Assembly: GCA_919902495.1 (NCBI GenBank) | Contig: CAKKRC010000091.1 | Span: 1 to 34,036 of the forward strand | DNA: 34,036 nt | Direction of reading: 5' to 3' | DNA from: Nitrospiria bacterium | Lineage (GTDB): Bacteria; Nitrospirota; UBA9217 | In this document: one piece after another, positions 23,953 through 31,545 of the stretch | How positions within the stretch are numbered: position 1 is the first letter of the stretch | How the letters are laid out: every line of letters begins with the position of its first letter | Notes under the pieces: model-generated | What the model was told of the DNA's origin: nothing | Databases searched by the model: none | Seen by the model: only the letters and a program-made list of their open reading frames with translations | Program-made: the position numbers and the translations under genes

Positions 23953-24768
23953 TCACGTCCCCGCGGTCTGCTGGTCGCCCTCTCCTTTCGAAAACGCGAG
24001 CACGCCCATGAAAACGAAGTTTATGATGGGCAGCAGCATGAGCAGGCCGAGCCACTTGTTCCTGCCCAGGTTCTCGGCGATGCACATCCAGAGGTACACC
24101 CCGATAAAGATATTCACCAGGGGAACGAGCAGCAGGATGACCCACCAGCAAGGCTTGCCGGCCGAGCTGAGGAACGGCCAGGCCTGAATGATCGGTATCC
24201 ACGCCGCCCAGGCCTCCGCCACATTCAGTTTCTTGGCGATAAGATAGAGGCAGAGTGAGAAAAAGATGTACATACCGACAGTGATGAACAGAAAGACCGT
24301 CATGAAACCGGCCAGGAGCGCGGTGAGAAGGTCCGCGGGCGGCGCGCTTCCCGGCAGAACGGGCGACGGAACACTCCTGCCCGGCGCTTCCTTCACCGCC
24401 GGCATCGCCGGGGCGGGCGCGGACGGGGCGGCAGGCGCAGGGACCGGTACGGCATGCGGGGCGGCCGGGGACGGCGACGATGCTGCCGCGGGTCTCAGGG
24501 TAGTCGCGGGAGAGGAAGACTGAGATGGCGCAGGCGCGGGTGTCGCCGCCTGCGGGGCCGTTGACGGCGCTGCCGGCCGCGCCTCGGGCGCGGGGGCCGG
24601 CGGCGGCGCATCAGGCACTTCCCGGGACTGCCTGGACGGCGGCGGGTTATCGGTTATATGAAGATCGCCCTTTTCGTCCACCCATTGGTAGAGAGCGGAT
24701 GCAGAAGGAGCGAACGATACAAGCAGGACAGCGGTCAGGATGAAGGCCAGTGTGCGTCTCCGGTTCAT
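23953..24768 (-). CDS. DUF4124 domain plus DUF5684-like membrane protein
   Basis: 271 residues. After a signal peptide (about 1-25, SASA), the DUF4124 motif LYQWVDEKGDLHITDNPPP follows. A Pro/Ala-rich linker of about 95 residues leads to a C-terminal membrane domain with three or four spans. It includes LNVAEAWAAWIPIIQAW and WWVILLLVPLVNIFIGVYLW, as in DUF5684 proteins. DUF4124 modules are periplasmic and possibly peptidoglycan-linked; the function of this combination is unknown. AGGAGA lies six bases before ATG 24768, and the gene has a normal leader and its own terminator. Confidence 0.8.
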   Translation of the reverse strand: MNRRRTLAFILTAVLLVSFAPSASALYQWVDEKGDLHITDNPPPSRQSREVPDAPPPAPAPEARPAAPSTAPQAATPAPAPSQSSSPATTLRPAAASSPSPAAPHAVPVPAPAAPSAPAPAMPAVKEAPGRSVPSPVLPGSAPPADLLTALLAGFMTVFLFITVGMYIFFSLCLYLIAKKLNVAEAWAAWIPIIQAWPFLSSAGKPCWWVILLLVPLVNIFIGVYLWMCIAENLGRNKWLGLLMLLPIINFVFMGVLAFSKGEGDQQTAGT

Positions 24769-24820
24769 GGTTTCTCCTTATGCGGTGATAGTGGCTGTGC
24801 TCCGCCGTGATGATTGGCAA

Positions 24821-24850
24821 ACTGTAGCACGATACGAAAGAGCATGTCAA
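24821..24850 (-). promoter_or_regulatory. promoter of the DUF4124 gene
   Basis: TTGACA (24850-24845), 18 bp, TACAGT (24826-24821). The leader of about 45 nt carries the SD. Confidence 0.5.
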
Positions 24851-24911
24851 GGCCGGGGGAAGGCCTTTCCCCTTCTTAACCCGGACAAACCGGAACTATG
24901 GACTAAAGGCA

Positions 24912-25022
24912 TCTCGCGCAAAGACGCAAAGAGCGCAAAGGGAACCAAGAGTCAAATACTTTTTTGTTGGTTTAAACCCAAATGCAATAGCCGTTCTTTG
25001 CGAGCTTGGCGGCTTTGCGAGA
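24912..25022. repeat. family E inverted-repeat element, second copy
   Basis: Arms 24912-24940 and 24996-25022 (TCTCGCGCAAAG ... CTTTGCGAGA). The inner part of the right arm (about 24969-25022) aligns with the reverse complement of the copy at 3901-4000, so the two copies have opposite orientation. Confidence 0.8.
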
Positions 25023-25067
25023 AAATTTCTTGCCGTTGTGAGTAAAAATTGATTATCTAATTTCCTG

Positions 25068-25096
25068 TTGCACTTCACCGGGAGAGCCTCTATAAT
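25068..25096 (+). promoter_or_regulatory. promoter of namZ, leaderless geometry
   Basis: TTGCAC (25068-25073), 17 bp, TATAAT (25091-25096), then 6 nt to ATG 25103. The -35 box is weak; the -10 box is perfect. Confidence 0.65.
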
Positions 25097-25102
25097 CCGC
25101 TC

Positions 25103-26287
25103 ATGTCCGCCAAGAAAGCAATGCTGACCGGCCTCGACCTCGTCGAGAAGCTCTGGCCCCGGGACCTGAAAGGCGCGCGCGTCGGTCTCGTGGCGCATCC
25201 CGCGAGCGTGGACCGCACGGTCGGGCACGCGGTGGACGTGTTCCGCCGCTCGAAGAAGTTCCGGCTTGCCGCGCTCTTCGGTCCGCAGCACGGGATCTAC
25301 GGCCAGACCCAGGACAATATGATCGAGTGGGAGGGCTTCCGCGATCCGGCCACGGGCCTGCCGGTCGCCAGCCTTTACGGATCCGTACGCAAACCAACTG
25401 CCGCCATGCTCGAGAACATCGATGTTCTCGCCATCGACCTCCAGGACGCGGGGGCCCGTTATTACACCTTCATCTGGACCCTCGACCTCTGCATGCAGGC
25501 CTGCCGCGAGGCGGGAAAAACGGTCGTTGTCCTGGACCGGCCGAACCCCATCGGCGGGCACATCACCGAGGGGCCGGTCCTGCGGCAGGGATATCATTCC
25601 TTCGTCGGCCTCAGGCCGCTCCCCGTCCGGCACGGCATGACCATCGGCGAGATCGGTCATTACCTCGAGGACGCGTTCCATCCCGGCATCCACTACCGCG
25701 TGGTCCCGATGCAGGGCTGGAAGCGGAGATCGTGGTTCGACCGGACGCTGCTCCCCTGGGTCATGCCTTCGCCCAACATGCCGACCCTTGACACTGCCCT
25801 CGTCTATCCCGGGATGTGCCTGCTCGAGGGAACGAACCTGTCCGAAGGCCGCGGCACGACGCGCCCCTTCGAGATCTTCGGCGCTCCCTTCATCCACCCC
25901 CGGACCCTCGTGGACCATCTCCGGGAGTTCAAGCTGCCCGGCGTGGTGTTCCGTCCGCTTTATTTCGAGCCGACCTTCCAGAAGCACGCGGGCATCCTCT
26001 GCGGCGGCGCCCAGATACACGTAACGGACCGCGAGAAGTTCAAGCCCTTCAAGACCGGCGTTGCCATCCTGAAGGCGGTCCATAATACCTGGCCGAGGGA
26101 CTTCGCCTGGAAGCAGCCTCCCTATGAGTATGAAGAGGTAAAGATGCCGATCGATATCCTCGCCGGCAGCGGCCAGTTCCGGAAGGACATCGAATCCTGG
26201 AAGGACATCAAGGATATGGAAGCGTGGTGGAAGGACGAGCTGAAGGAGTTCGAGAAGGTGCGGAAGAAATACTTGTTGTACAGGTAA
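25103..26287 (+). CDS. namZ: DUF1343 / NamZ-type exo-beta-N-acetylmuramidase
   Basis: 394 residues. Family (DUF1343, GH171) signatures are clear: ARVGLVAHPASV, LFGPQHGIYG, VLAIDLQDAGARYYTFIWT, VVLDRPNPIGG and CLLEGTNLSEGRGTTRPFE. NamZ enzymes release terminal MurNAc from the non-reducing end of peptidoglycan fragments. No signal peptide is seen: the N-terminus is SAKKAMLTGLDLVEKLW, so the protein should be cytoplasmic, unlike secreted NamZ forms. The next gene on the same strand is a MurU-AmgK-like fusion that would use MurNAc, which supports the assignment. A perfect TATAAT ends six bases before the ATG and no SD is present. Confidence 0.88.
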   Translation: MSAKKAMLTGLDLVEKLWPRDLKGARVGLVAHPASVDRTVGHAVDVFRRSKKFRLAALFGPQHGIYGQTQDNMIEWEGFRDPATGLPVASLYGSVRKPTAAMLENIDVLAIDLQDAGARYYTFIWTLDLCMQACREAGKTVVVLDRPNPIGGHITEGPVLRQGYHSFVGLRPLPVRHGMTIGEIGHYLEDAFHPGIHYRVVPMQGWKRRSWFDRTLLPWVMPSPNMPTLDTALVYPGMCLLEGTNLSEGRGTTRPFEIFGAPFIHPRTLVDHLREFKLPGVVFRPLYFEPTFQKHAGILCGGAQIHVTDREKFKPFKTGVAILKAVHNTWPRDFAWKQPPYEYEEVKMPIDILAGSGQFRKDIESWKDIKDMEAWWKDELKEFEKVRKKYLLYR

Positions 26288-26335
26288 ATACATAGTTCTG
26301 TGCTCCGATGGAAATCACAGAATGGTAACATCGTT

Positions 26336-26495
26336 TTGCCACCGAGAACAGAGTAGAGATCACTGAGAAATGCAATGACAAAAAGTGTTTAGCTTTCCTC
26401 GGCGTCCTCGGTGACCTCGCTTAGAAGCGCCTACTTTTGGCTGTGGCACAAAGAATTTAATGCTCCTGGCTCCTGACGCCTGGCTCCTGAATTAA
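26336..26495. repeat. two repeat families (G and H) between namZ and the fusion gene
   Basis: Family G: CCACCGAGAACAGAG (about 26338) and CCTCGGCGTCCTCGGTG (about 26398-26415) form a loose inverted repeat. Family H: GCTCCTGGCTCCTGACG...GGCTCCTGAATT (26461-26492) ends 8 bp before the fusion-gene ATG. The 212 bp spacer holds no gene. Confidence 0.6.
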
Positions 26496-26499
26496 AACC

Positions 26500-28449
26500 A
26501 TGCCCAAGATACCTCTTAACATATTCCTCCCCGCCGCCGGTATCGGCGAGCGGCTCCAGCCGGTGACGAACCACATCCCGAAGCCGCTGCTCCCTCTTCT
26601 CGGAAGGCCCCTCATCGGGATCATCCTCGGAAAGCTCACCTCCATCTGCGAGGGGAAGATCGGCGTCAACCTCCACCATAAGCCGGAGATGATCCGCGAA
26701 TGGTTCCGGGGCTCCCCCTATGCGGACCAGGTCACCTTTTTTCCCGAGGACCGGCTCCTCGGCACGGGCGGAGCGCTCAAGAACGCCGAACCGTTCCTCG
26801 CCGGAACCCATTTCATCGTCCATAACGCGGATATCCTTCTGGATATCTCGTTCAGCAAGCTCGTCGAGACCCATTTCGCCTCGGGCAACATCGCCACGCT
26901 CGTGACCCACCGGCACCCCGACCTGAGCAATGTCGTCATAGACGATAACGACTACGTGATCGACGTCGAGAATCCCGGGGCCTCGCGTCCCGATCCCACC
27001 CGCATCGCGAAAAAGGTCGCCTATACCGGCGTCGCCGTCTATTCGCCCGACATCCTCAGGTTCCTGCCTGCCGGCGTATCCCATGCAACGACAGCCTGGA
27101 TCGCGGCATCCAAGGCAGGCTACAAGGTCAAGACCCTGGACTTTACCGGGTCCTACTGGAGCGATATCGGCAGTCCCGCCACCTATACCGCGGCGGTCCT
27201 CGACACGCTCAAGATGATCGGAGAAACGGTCTATTGCTCCTCCTCGGCCAGGGTCGGCGAGATCGACGTGGACGGTCATACGGTGATCGAACAGAGCAGC
27301 GCCGTACGGGGCGGCAGCCGTCTCCGGAACTGCATCGTCATGCCGGGTGCGGAGGTCGCCGGCAGCCACGAGAACAGCATCATCGGGCCCGACTATGAGC
27401 TGCCCCTCCCGGAAACAGCCATGCAGCCCTCGGCCCATGCAGCATACAAAAAGGACATCGGACTTGCTGGCCCTCTGTTCTCCTCCTTCGACAACCCCGC
27501 GGCGGGCAAGGGCGGCATCGCACAGGCCGTCCTCATCGGTTTCGGCGGTTCGGACCGCCGCTATTTCCGCGTGCTGAAGGGCGGCATGACGGCGGTCATG
27601 ATGGAGTGCAGGCGCGATGATCCCGACTACGAGCGCCATCTCATCTATGCGAAGTTCTTCCACGGCCAGGGGATCCCGGTCCCGCGGCTCCTCGGAACGG
27701 ATGAGCAAAGCAGGCGCGCGCTCTTCGAGGACCTCGGCGACATGTCCCTGCACTCCTACCTTAGATTTCCTCACGATCCGGATGTGGTCGAGGCCCAGTA
27801 TCGCCGCGTTCTCGACATTCTGGTCAAGCTCCACGGCCGGGCCTCGGAGCACGCGGACGACTGCCCGCCCCTGGCGTCGCGGATATTCGACTACGACCAC
27901 CTGAGATGGGAAACGAACTATTTCTTTGAGCGGTTCGTCACGGGCATGCGAAAGGCCGTCGTCCCCGACCGGAAGGCCCTGGACGAGGAATTCCACCTCC
28001 TCGCGAGGACCGTCAGCGGTTTTGTGCCGACCATCATCCACCGGGACTTCCAGTGCCAGAACATCATGGTCCGGGGAGGCGTTCCCCATGTCATCGACTT
28101 CCAGGGCAGCCGCATGGCGCCGCCCGCCTACGACCTTGCCTCCATCCTTTGGGACCCCTATCACCGGATCGACGACGGCATGCGGGAGCGGTTAGTCTCG
28201 TACTATATAGAAGAAATGAAGAAGCAGTCGAAGGACTTTGACGAGGCCTCGTTCCGCGACAGCATCCTGCCCTGCCGCCTCCAGCGCCATATGCAGGCCC
28301 TCGGCGCCTACGGGTTCCTTTCTGTCGTCAAGGGCAAGAAATACTTCCTCAAGCACGTTCCCGAAGCGCTCCGGCTGCTCCGGGAAGATACCTCTCTTTC
28401 TCAGACCGACTATCCGGAGCTCCATCGCCTTGTAGCCGGCCTCCCCTGA
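26500..28449 (+). CDS. MurU-AmgK-like fusion: sugar-1-phosphate nucleotidyltransferase plus anomeric sugar kinase
   Basis: 649 residues. Residues 1 to about 235 form a nucleotidyltransferase (AAGIGERLQPVT...PKPLLPL, LGTGGALKNA, FIVHNADILLD). About 240-315 resembles a short left-handed beta-helix (SARVGEIDVDGHTVIEQSSAV). About 340-649 is an aminoglycoside-phosphotransferase-fold kinase with catalytic loop HRDFQCQN and DFQGSR. AmgK phosphorylates MurNAc at C1 and MurU makes UDP-MurNAc; here both activities could reside in one chain, in reversed order of the pathway. The adjacent NamZ gene supports MurNAc as substrate; other sugars (GlcNAc, mannose) cannot be excluded. No SD is seen before ATG 26500, where repeat H intrudes. 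Confidence 0.82.
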   Translation: MPKIPLNIFLPAAGIGERLQPVTNHIPKPLLPLLGRPLIGIILGKLTSICEGKIGVNLHHKPEMIREWFRGSPYADQVTFFPEDRLLGTGGALKNAEPFLAGTHFIVHNADILLDISFSKLVETHFASGNIATLVTHRHPDLSNVVIDDNDYVIDVENPGASRPDPTRIAKKVAYTGVAVYSPDILRFLPAGVSHATTAWIAASKAGYKVKTLDFTGSYWSDIGSPATYTAAVLDTLKMIGETVYCSSSARVGEIDVDGHTVIEQSSAVRGGSRLRNCIVMPGAEVAGSHENSIIGPDYELPLPETAMQPSAHAAYKKDIGLAGPLFSSFDNPAAGKGGIAQAVLIGFGGSDRRYFRVLKGGMTAVMMECRRDDPDYERHLIYAKFFHGQGIPVPRLLGTDEQSRRALFEDLGDMSLHSYLRFPHDPDVVEAQYRRVLDILVKLHGRASEHADDCPPLASRIFDYDHLRWETNYFFERFVTGMRKAVVPDRKALDEEFHLLARTVSGFVPTIIHRDFQCQNIMVRGGVPHVIDFQGSRMAPPAYDLASILWDPYHRIDDGMRERLVSYYIEEMKKQSKDFDEASFRDSILPCRLQRHMQALGAYGFLSVVKGKKYFLKHVPEALRLLREDTSLSQTDYPELHRLVAGLP

Positions 28450-28553
28450 CCGTTCCCCACGCGCACGGTCATATCCGCATACCAGCTATTCCTCCGCTCC
28501 TTGCCCTTCCCTTCCGGAGGCGGCAAAATATTGCAAACGGTCCCCGCCTCACC

Positions 28554-28592
28554 TGCTATACTTGAAACAGGCGCGGGTTCTGATCCTGCGCC
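28554..28592 (+). promoter_or_regulatory. extended -10 promoter and leader hairpin of hydBGDA
   Basis: TGCTATACT (28554-28562) is an extended -10 box; a TTGCAA lies 20 bp upstream of TATACT, too far for an ordinary -35. The leader of about 57 nt contains the hairpin GGCGCGGG-TTCTGAT-CCTGCGCC (28570-28592), then the SD AAGGGA (28612-28617). The rest of 28450-28553 shows nothing. Confidence 0.5.
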
Positions 28593-28625
28593 AAACGACC
28601 GCCCGTCCTTCAAGGGAACAACACC

Positions 28626-29669
28626 ATGCTCTTCCGTATCGCCGAAAAGACCGAACTGAAGGCCCTCTTTGATATGCTTGCCGAAAAGAACACGGTCGTC
28701 GGGCCGGTCCAGACCGATACCGACCGGAAGGGTAAACCCCTTTTCGCCTTCGAACAGATCACCGATCAGGGAAAGCTCCGGCTGGACTACACCACGACCA
28801 GGCTTCTCGCGAAACGGTATTTTCTTCCTTTCCGCGAGGACCTCGCCACCTTCACGGTGAACGGCGGCGACTGGACCAAGGATATCGACTACCATATCGA
28901 CCGCCCCTATGTGTTCTTCGGGCTGCATGCCTGTGACATCAACGCTCTCAACAAGCTCGACAAGGTGCTGATGGGAAACGTCTATCCCATGCCCTACTAT
29001 GTCGCCAAGCGGATGAACATGTTCATCATCGGCATCGACTGCCGGCCGCAGCCCTTCTGTTTCTGCCGTTCCATGGGCGCCGACACGGTGCTCCACGGGT
29101 TCGACCTTTTCCTCACCGACATCGGCGACAAGTATTTCATCGAGGTCCTCTCGGCCGGGGCCTACGGGATCATCAAGGACCTGAGAACGGAAACGCCGAA
29201 GGAATCGGACCATCTGCAGTACATGAGGACCGTCGCGGAGAAGAACAAACTGTTCACTGCCCGCGTGGACACCACGGACCTCACCAAGATCCTCGACATG
29301 GAGTTCCAGTCCCCGGTCTGGAAGCAGTGGGGGGACAAATGCCTGGGCTGCGGCACCTGCGCCAACGTCTGCCCCACCTGCTATTGCTACGGCGTCGAAG
29401 AGACCGTGGACGTCGGCCTGCAGAAGGCCCGGAAGACCAAGTCGCTGTACTCATGCAATATCGTGGACTTCGCCGAGGTGGCCGGGGGCCACAATTTCCG
29501 GCCTGAGCGCAGCTCCCGGCTCAAGTACCGCTATTATCACAAGCACCGCGGGTTCGTGGAGGCCTATGAAGAGTCCCTCTGCGTGGGCTGCGGCCGATGC
29601 GGCGAGGCCTGTCTCGCCGGCATCACCGTACCCGAGGTGATCGCGAGCGTCCGGGGAGAGGAGCAGTGA
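28626..29669 (+). CDS. hydB: group 3b-type hydrogenase beta subunit (4Fe-4S)
   Basis: 347 residues, the electron-transfer subunit of an NAD(P)-linked sulfhydrogenase-type complex. Two cluster motifs lie near the C-terminus: C239-x2-C242-x2-C245-x3-C249 ([11 protein letters not shown]) and C319-x2-C322-x2-C325-x3-C329 ([11 protein letters not shown]). Upstream lies the family pattern [12 protein letters not shown] and [10 protein letters not shown]. The gene opens the operon hydB-G-D-A, the order of Pyrococcus sulfhydrogenase I. The next ATG is one base after its stop, so the subunits are coupled. ATG 28626 has AAGGGA eight bases before it. Confidence 0.93.
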   Translation: MLFRIAEKTELKALFDMLAEKNTVVGPVQTDTDRKGKPLFAFEQITDQGKLRLDYTTTRLLAKRYFLPFREDLATFTVNGGDWTKDIDYHIDRPYVFFGLHACDINALNKLDKVLMGNVYPMPYYVAKRMNMFIIGIDCRPQPFCFCRSMGADTVLHGFDLFLTDIGDKYFIEVLSAGAYGIIKDLRTETPKESDHLQYMRTVAEKNKLFTARVDTTDLTKILDMEFQSPVWKQWGDKCLGCGTCANVCPTCYCYGVEETVDVGLQKARKTKSLYSCNIVDFAEVAGGHNFRPERSSRLKYRYYHKHRGFVEAYEESLCVGCGRCGEACLAGITVPEVIASVRGEEQ

Positions 29670-29670
29670 T

Positions 29671-30576
29671 ATGGACCACCGCCTTGCGTTCCATAACGTG
29701 ACCCCTCACCATCACAAGTACCACCGGAAGGCCGACCTCGACAGTTTCGAGTTCACCTACAAGGCCGAGATCACGAGCGTGTACCGGCTCACAGAGCACG
29801 AGAACCTCTACCGCATCCGCATCATGGACAGCGAGGACCGCAGGCACTTTTCCTTCCGACCCGGCCAGTTCATCATGCTCGAGATCCCCGGAGTGGGCGA
29901 GGCCCCGTTCTCCATCTCCTCCTCGCCGAGCAACCACGAGGACATCGAGCTCTGCATCCGGACGGCGGGAAATCTCACCGGCGTCCTCTCGCGCGCCCAG
30001 CGGGGAATGCGCGTGGGCATACGGGGCCCCTTCGGCACCAGCTTCCCCATGGAGCACATGCACGGCGGGAACATCCTGCTGATCGCCGGGGGGCTCGGAC
30101 TTGCGCCCCTTCGTTCCCCCATCGCCCACGTCCAGGAGCATCGGAGCCAGTTCGACCATGTCGACATCATCTACGGCGCCAGGGAACCCGCCCAGCTGCT
30201 GTTCAAGTTCCAGTACGAGATGTGGAAAAAGGACGACATCAACCTCCATGTCATCGTTGAAAAGCCGGACCCGGCCTGGACCGGCGATGTCGGGCTCATC
30301 ACCAAGGTCCTGGAGAGCATCATCAAGGGCCGGGACAGCACCTTCATCGACAACACCTACGCCATCGTGTGCGGCCCGCCCGTCATGTTCAAGTTCGTCT
30401 GCGCCATGCTGGCGGAGCGCGGCATCCCCATGCAGAAGATGTTCGTCTCCCTCGAACGGAGGATGCACTGCGGCATGGGAAAGTGCTGCCGCTGCAACGT
30501 CGGCTCGACCTACACCTGTCTGTCGGGCCCGGTGTTCGATTACTGGAGCGTCTTGAACCTGAAAGAGGCCATCTGA
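29671..30576 (+). CDS. hydG: group 3b-type hydrogenase gamma subunit (FAD/NAD(P)-binding)
   Basis: 301 residues of the ferredoxin-NADP reductase fold. The FAD part (about 30-130) has [13 protein letters not shown] and APFSISSSP. The nucleotide part (about 135-260) has [12 protein letters not shown] and [11 protein letters not shown]-terminal [2Fe-2S] motif reads [10 protein letters not shown]...C (four Cys). It passes electrons between the hydrogenase module and NAD(P)H. SD GAGGAG lies seven bases before ATG 29671. Its TGA overlaps the hydD ATG (TGATG). Confidence 0.94.
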   Translation: MDHRLAFHNVTPHHHKYHRKADLDSFEFTYKAEITSVYRLTEHENLYRIRIMDSEDRRHFSFRPGQFIMLEIPGVGEAPFSISSSPSNHEDIELCIRTAGNLTGVLSRAQRGMRVGIRGPFGTSFPMEHMHGGNILLIAGGLGLAPLRSPIAHVQEHRSQFDHVDIIYGAREPAQLLFKFQYEMWKKDDINLHVIVEKPDPAWTGDVGLITKVLESIIKGRDSTFIDNTYAIVCGPPVMFKFVCAMLAERGIPMQKMFVSLERRMHCGMGKCCRCNVGSTYTCLSGPVFDYWSVLNLKEAI

Positions 30577-31409
30577 TGAACGCGAAGACACCGATCACCC
30601 GGACCTATCTCGGCATCCCCGTCCCCCGGCCGAAGGTCGCCTTCTTCGAGCTCTCGTCGTGCGAGGGCTGCCAGCTCCAGCTCGTGAACAACGAGGCCAC
30701 GCTGCTCGACTTCCTTTCCCTCGTCGACGTGCGGACCTTCCGCGAGGCCATGACCGAGAAGCTCGACGATTACGCGATCGCCTTTGTCGAGGGGAGCGTC
30801 ACCCGCGCCGACGAGGTCGACCGGCTCAAGAAGATCCGTGGCACCGCCGCGGTGCTTGTTGCCTTCGGGTCCTGCGCCTGCTTCGGCGGCGTGAACCAGC
30901 TCAAGAACCGCTTCAAGGACCCCGCCTGGGTGAAAAAAGAGGTGTACGGCTCCCATCCCATCGAGACGAACGACACAGCGAGGCCGCTCGAGGATTTTGT
31001 GAAGGTGGACCTCCAGATCTTCGGCTGCCCGGTGAAAAAGGAAGAGGTCGAGAAGATCGTCACGAACGTGGTGCTCGGAAAGTCCATCGTCCAGCCCAAG
31101 TATCCCGTCTGCATGGAATGCAAGGCGAACGAGAACACCTGCCTCTTCGACCTGGGCGAGCCCTGTCTCGGCCCCATCACCCGCGGAGGGTGCGACTCCT
31201 GGTGCCCGAACAGCCGGTTCGGCTGCTGGGGCTGCCGCGGCCCGACCGTGGACGCAAATGTGGAACAGATGCGGGAGATCATGAACAAGTACGGCTTCTC
31301 CGAGGAGACCATGCTCGACCGGCTGGAGTGCTTCGGCGGCTTCGCGGGGCATGCGGCGGAAATGCGAAAGACTGTTCGTAGGGGCGGCCCTGCGTGGCCG
31401 CCCGAATGA
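30576..31409 (+). CDS. hydD: group 3b-type hydrogenase small (delta) subunit with repeat-derived C-terminus
   Basis: 277 residues. The proximal-cluster motif SSCEGCQLQL is near the N-terminus (about 28-36), followed by FGSCACFGG and CLGPITRGGCDSWCPNSRFGCWGCRGP with the remaining cluster Cys residues. There is no twin-arginine signal, as expected for a cytoplasmic group 3 enzyme. The start is set by TGATG overlap with hydG. The C-terminus is unusual: after HAAEMRKTV the frame enters the family B repeat (31378-31436), which adds RRGGPAWPPE and supplies the stop. The normal end was probably displaced by this insertion. Confidence 0.92.
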   Translation: MNAKTPITRTYLGIPVPRPKVAFFELSSCEGCQLQLVNNEATLLDFLSLVDVRTFREAMTEKLDDYAIAFVEGSVTRADEVDRLKKIRGTAAVLVAFGSCACFGGVNQLKNRFKDPAWVKKEVYGSHPIETNDTARPLEDFVKVDLQIFGCPVKKEEVEKIVTNVVLGKSIVQPKYPVCMECKANENTCLFDLGEPCLGPITRGGCDSWCPNSRFGCWGCRGPTVDANVEQMREIMNKYGFSEETMLDRLECFGGFAGHAAEMRKTVRRGGPAWPPE

Positions 31410-31436
31410 GGGCAACCACATAGGGTTTGCCCCTAC
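31378..31436. repeat. family B double-hairpin repeat overlapping the hydD 3' end
   Basis: GGGCGGCC-ctgcgt-GGCCGCCC and GGGCAACC-acatag-GGTTTGCCC are two adjacent hairpins, nearly identical to 10870-10920. The first codes for the end of HydD. Confidence 0.85.
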
Positions 31437-31461
31437 GGCTGCCGCGGTATTAACGATCTTT

Positions 31462-31492
31462 ATTCCGCAATCCGAAATCCGCAATCCGCAAT
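31462..31492. repeat. family A repeat in the hydD-hydA spacer
   Basis: ATTCCGCAATCCGAAATCCG followed by CAATCCGCAAT, one arm only. It follows the family B repeat in the 136 bp spacer before hydA. Confidence 0.8.
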
Positions 31493-31545
31493 GCATGGCG
31501 TTCAGTAAGACGATCTGACGATCTGCAAACAACCGAAAGGGAGTA

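Noticed and set aside
24896-26293. Long open frame opposite namZ (465 codons)
   Set aside because: Shadow; it also runs through a family E repeat and the namZ promoter.
26431-28164. Long open frame opposite the MurU-AmgK-like gene (577 codons)
   Set aside because: Shadow frame rich in Asp/Gly/Val/Arg; the plus-strand protein has clear catalytic motifs.
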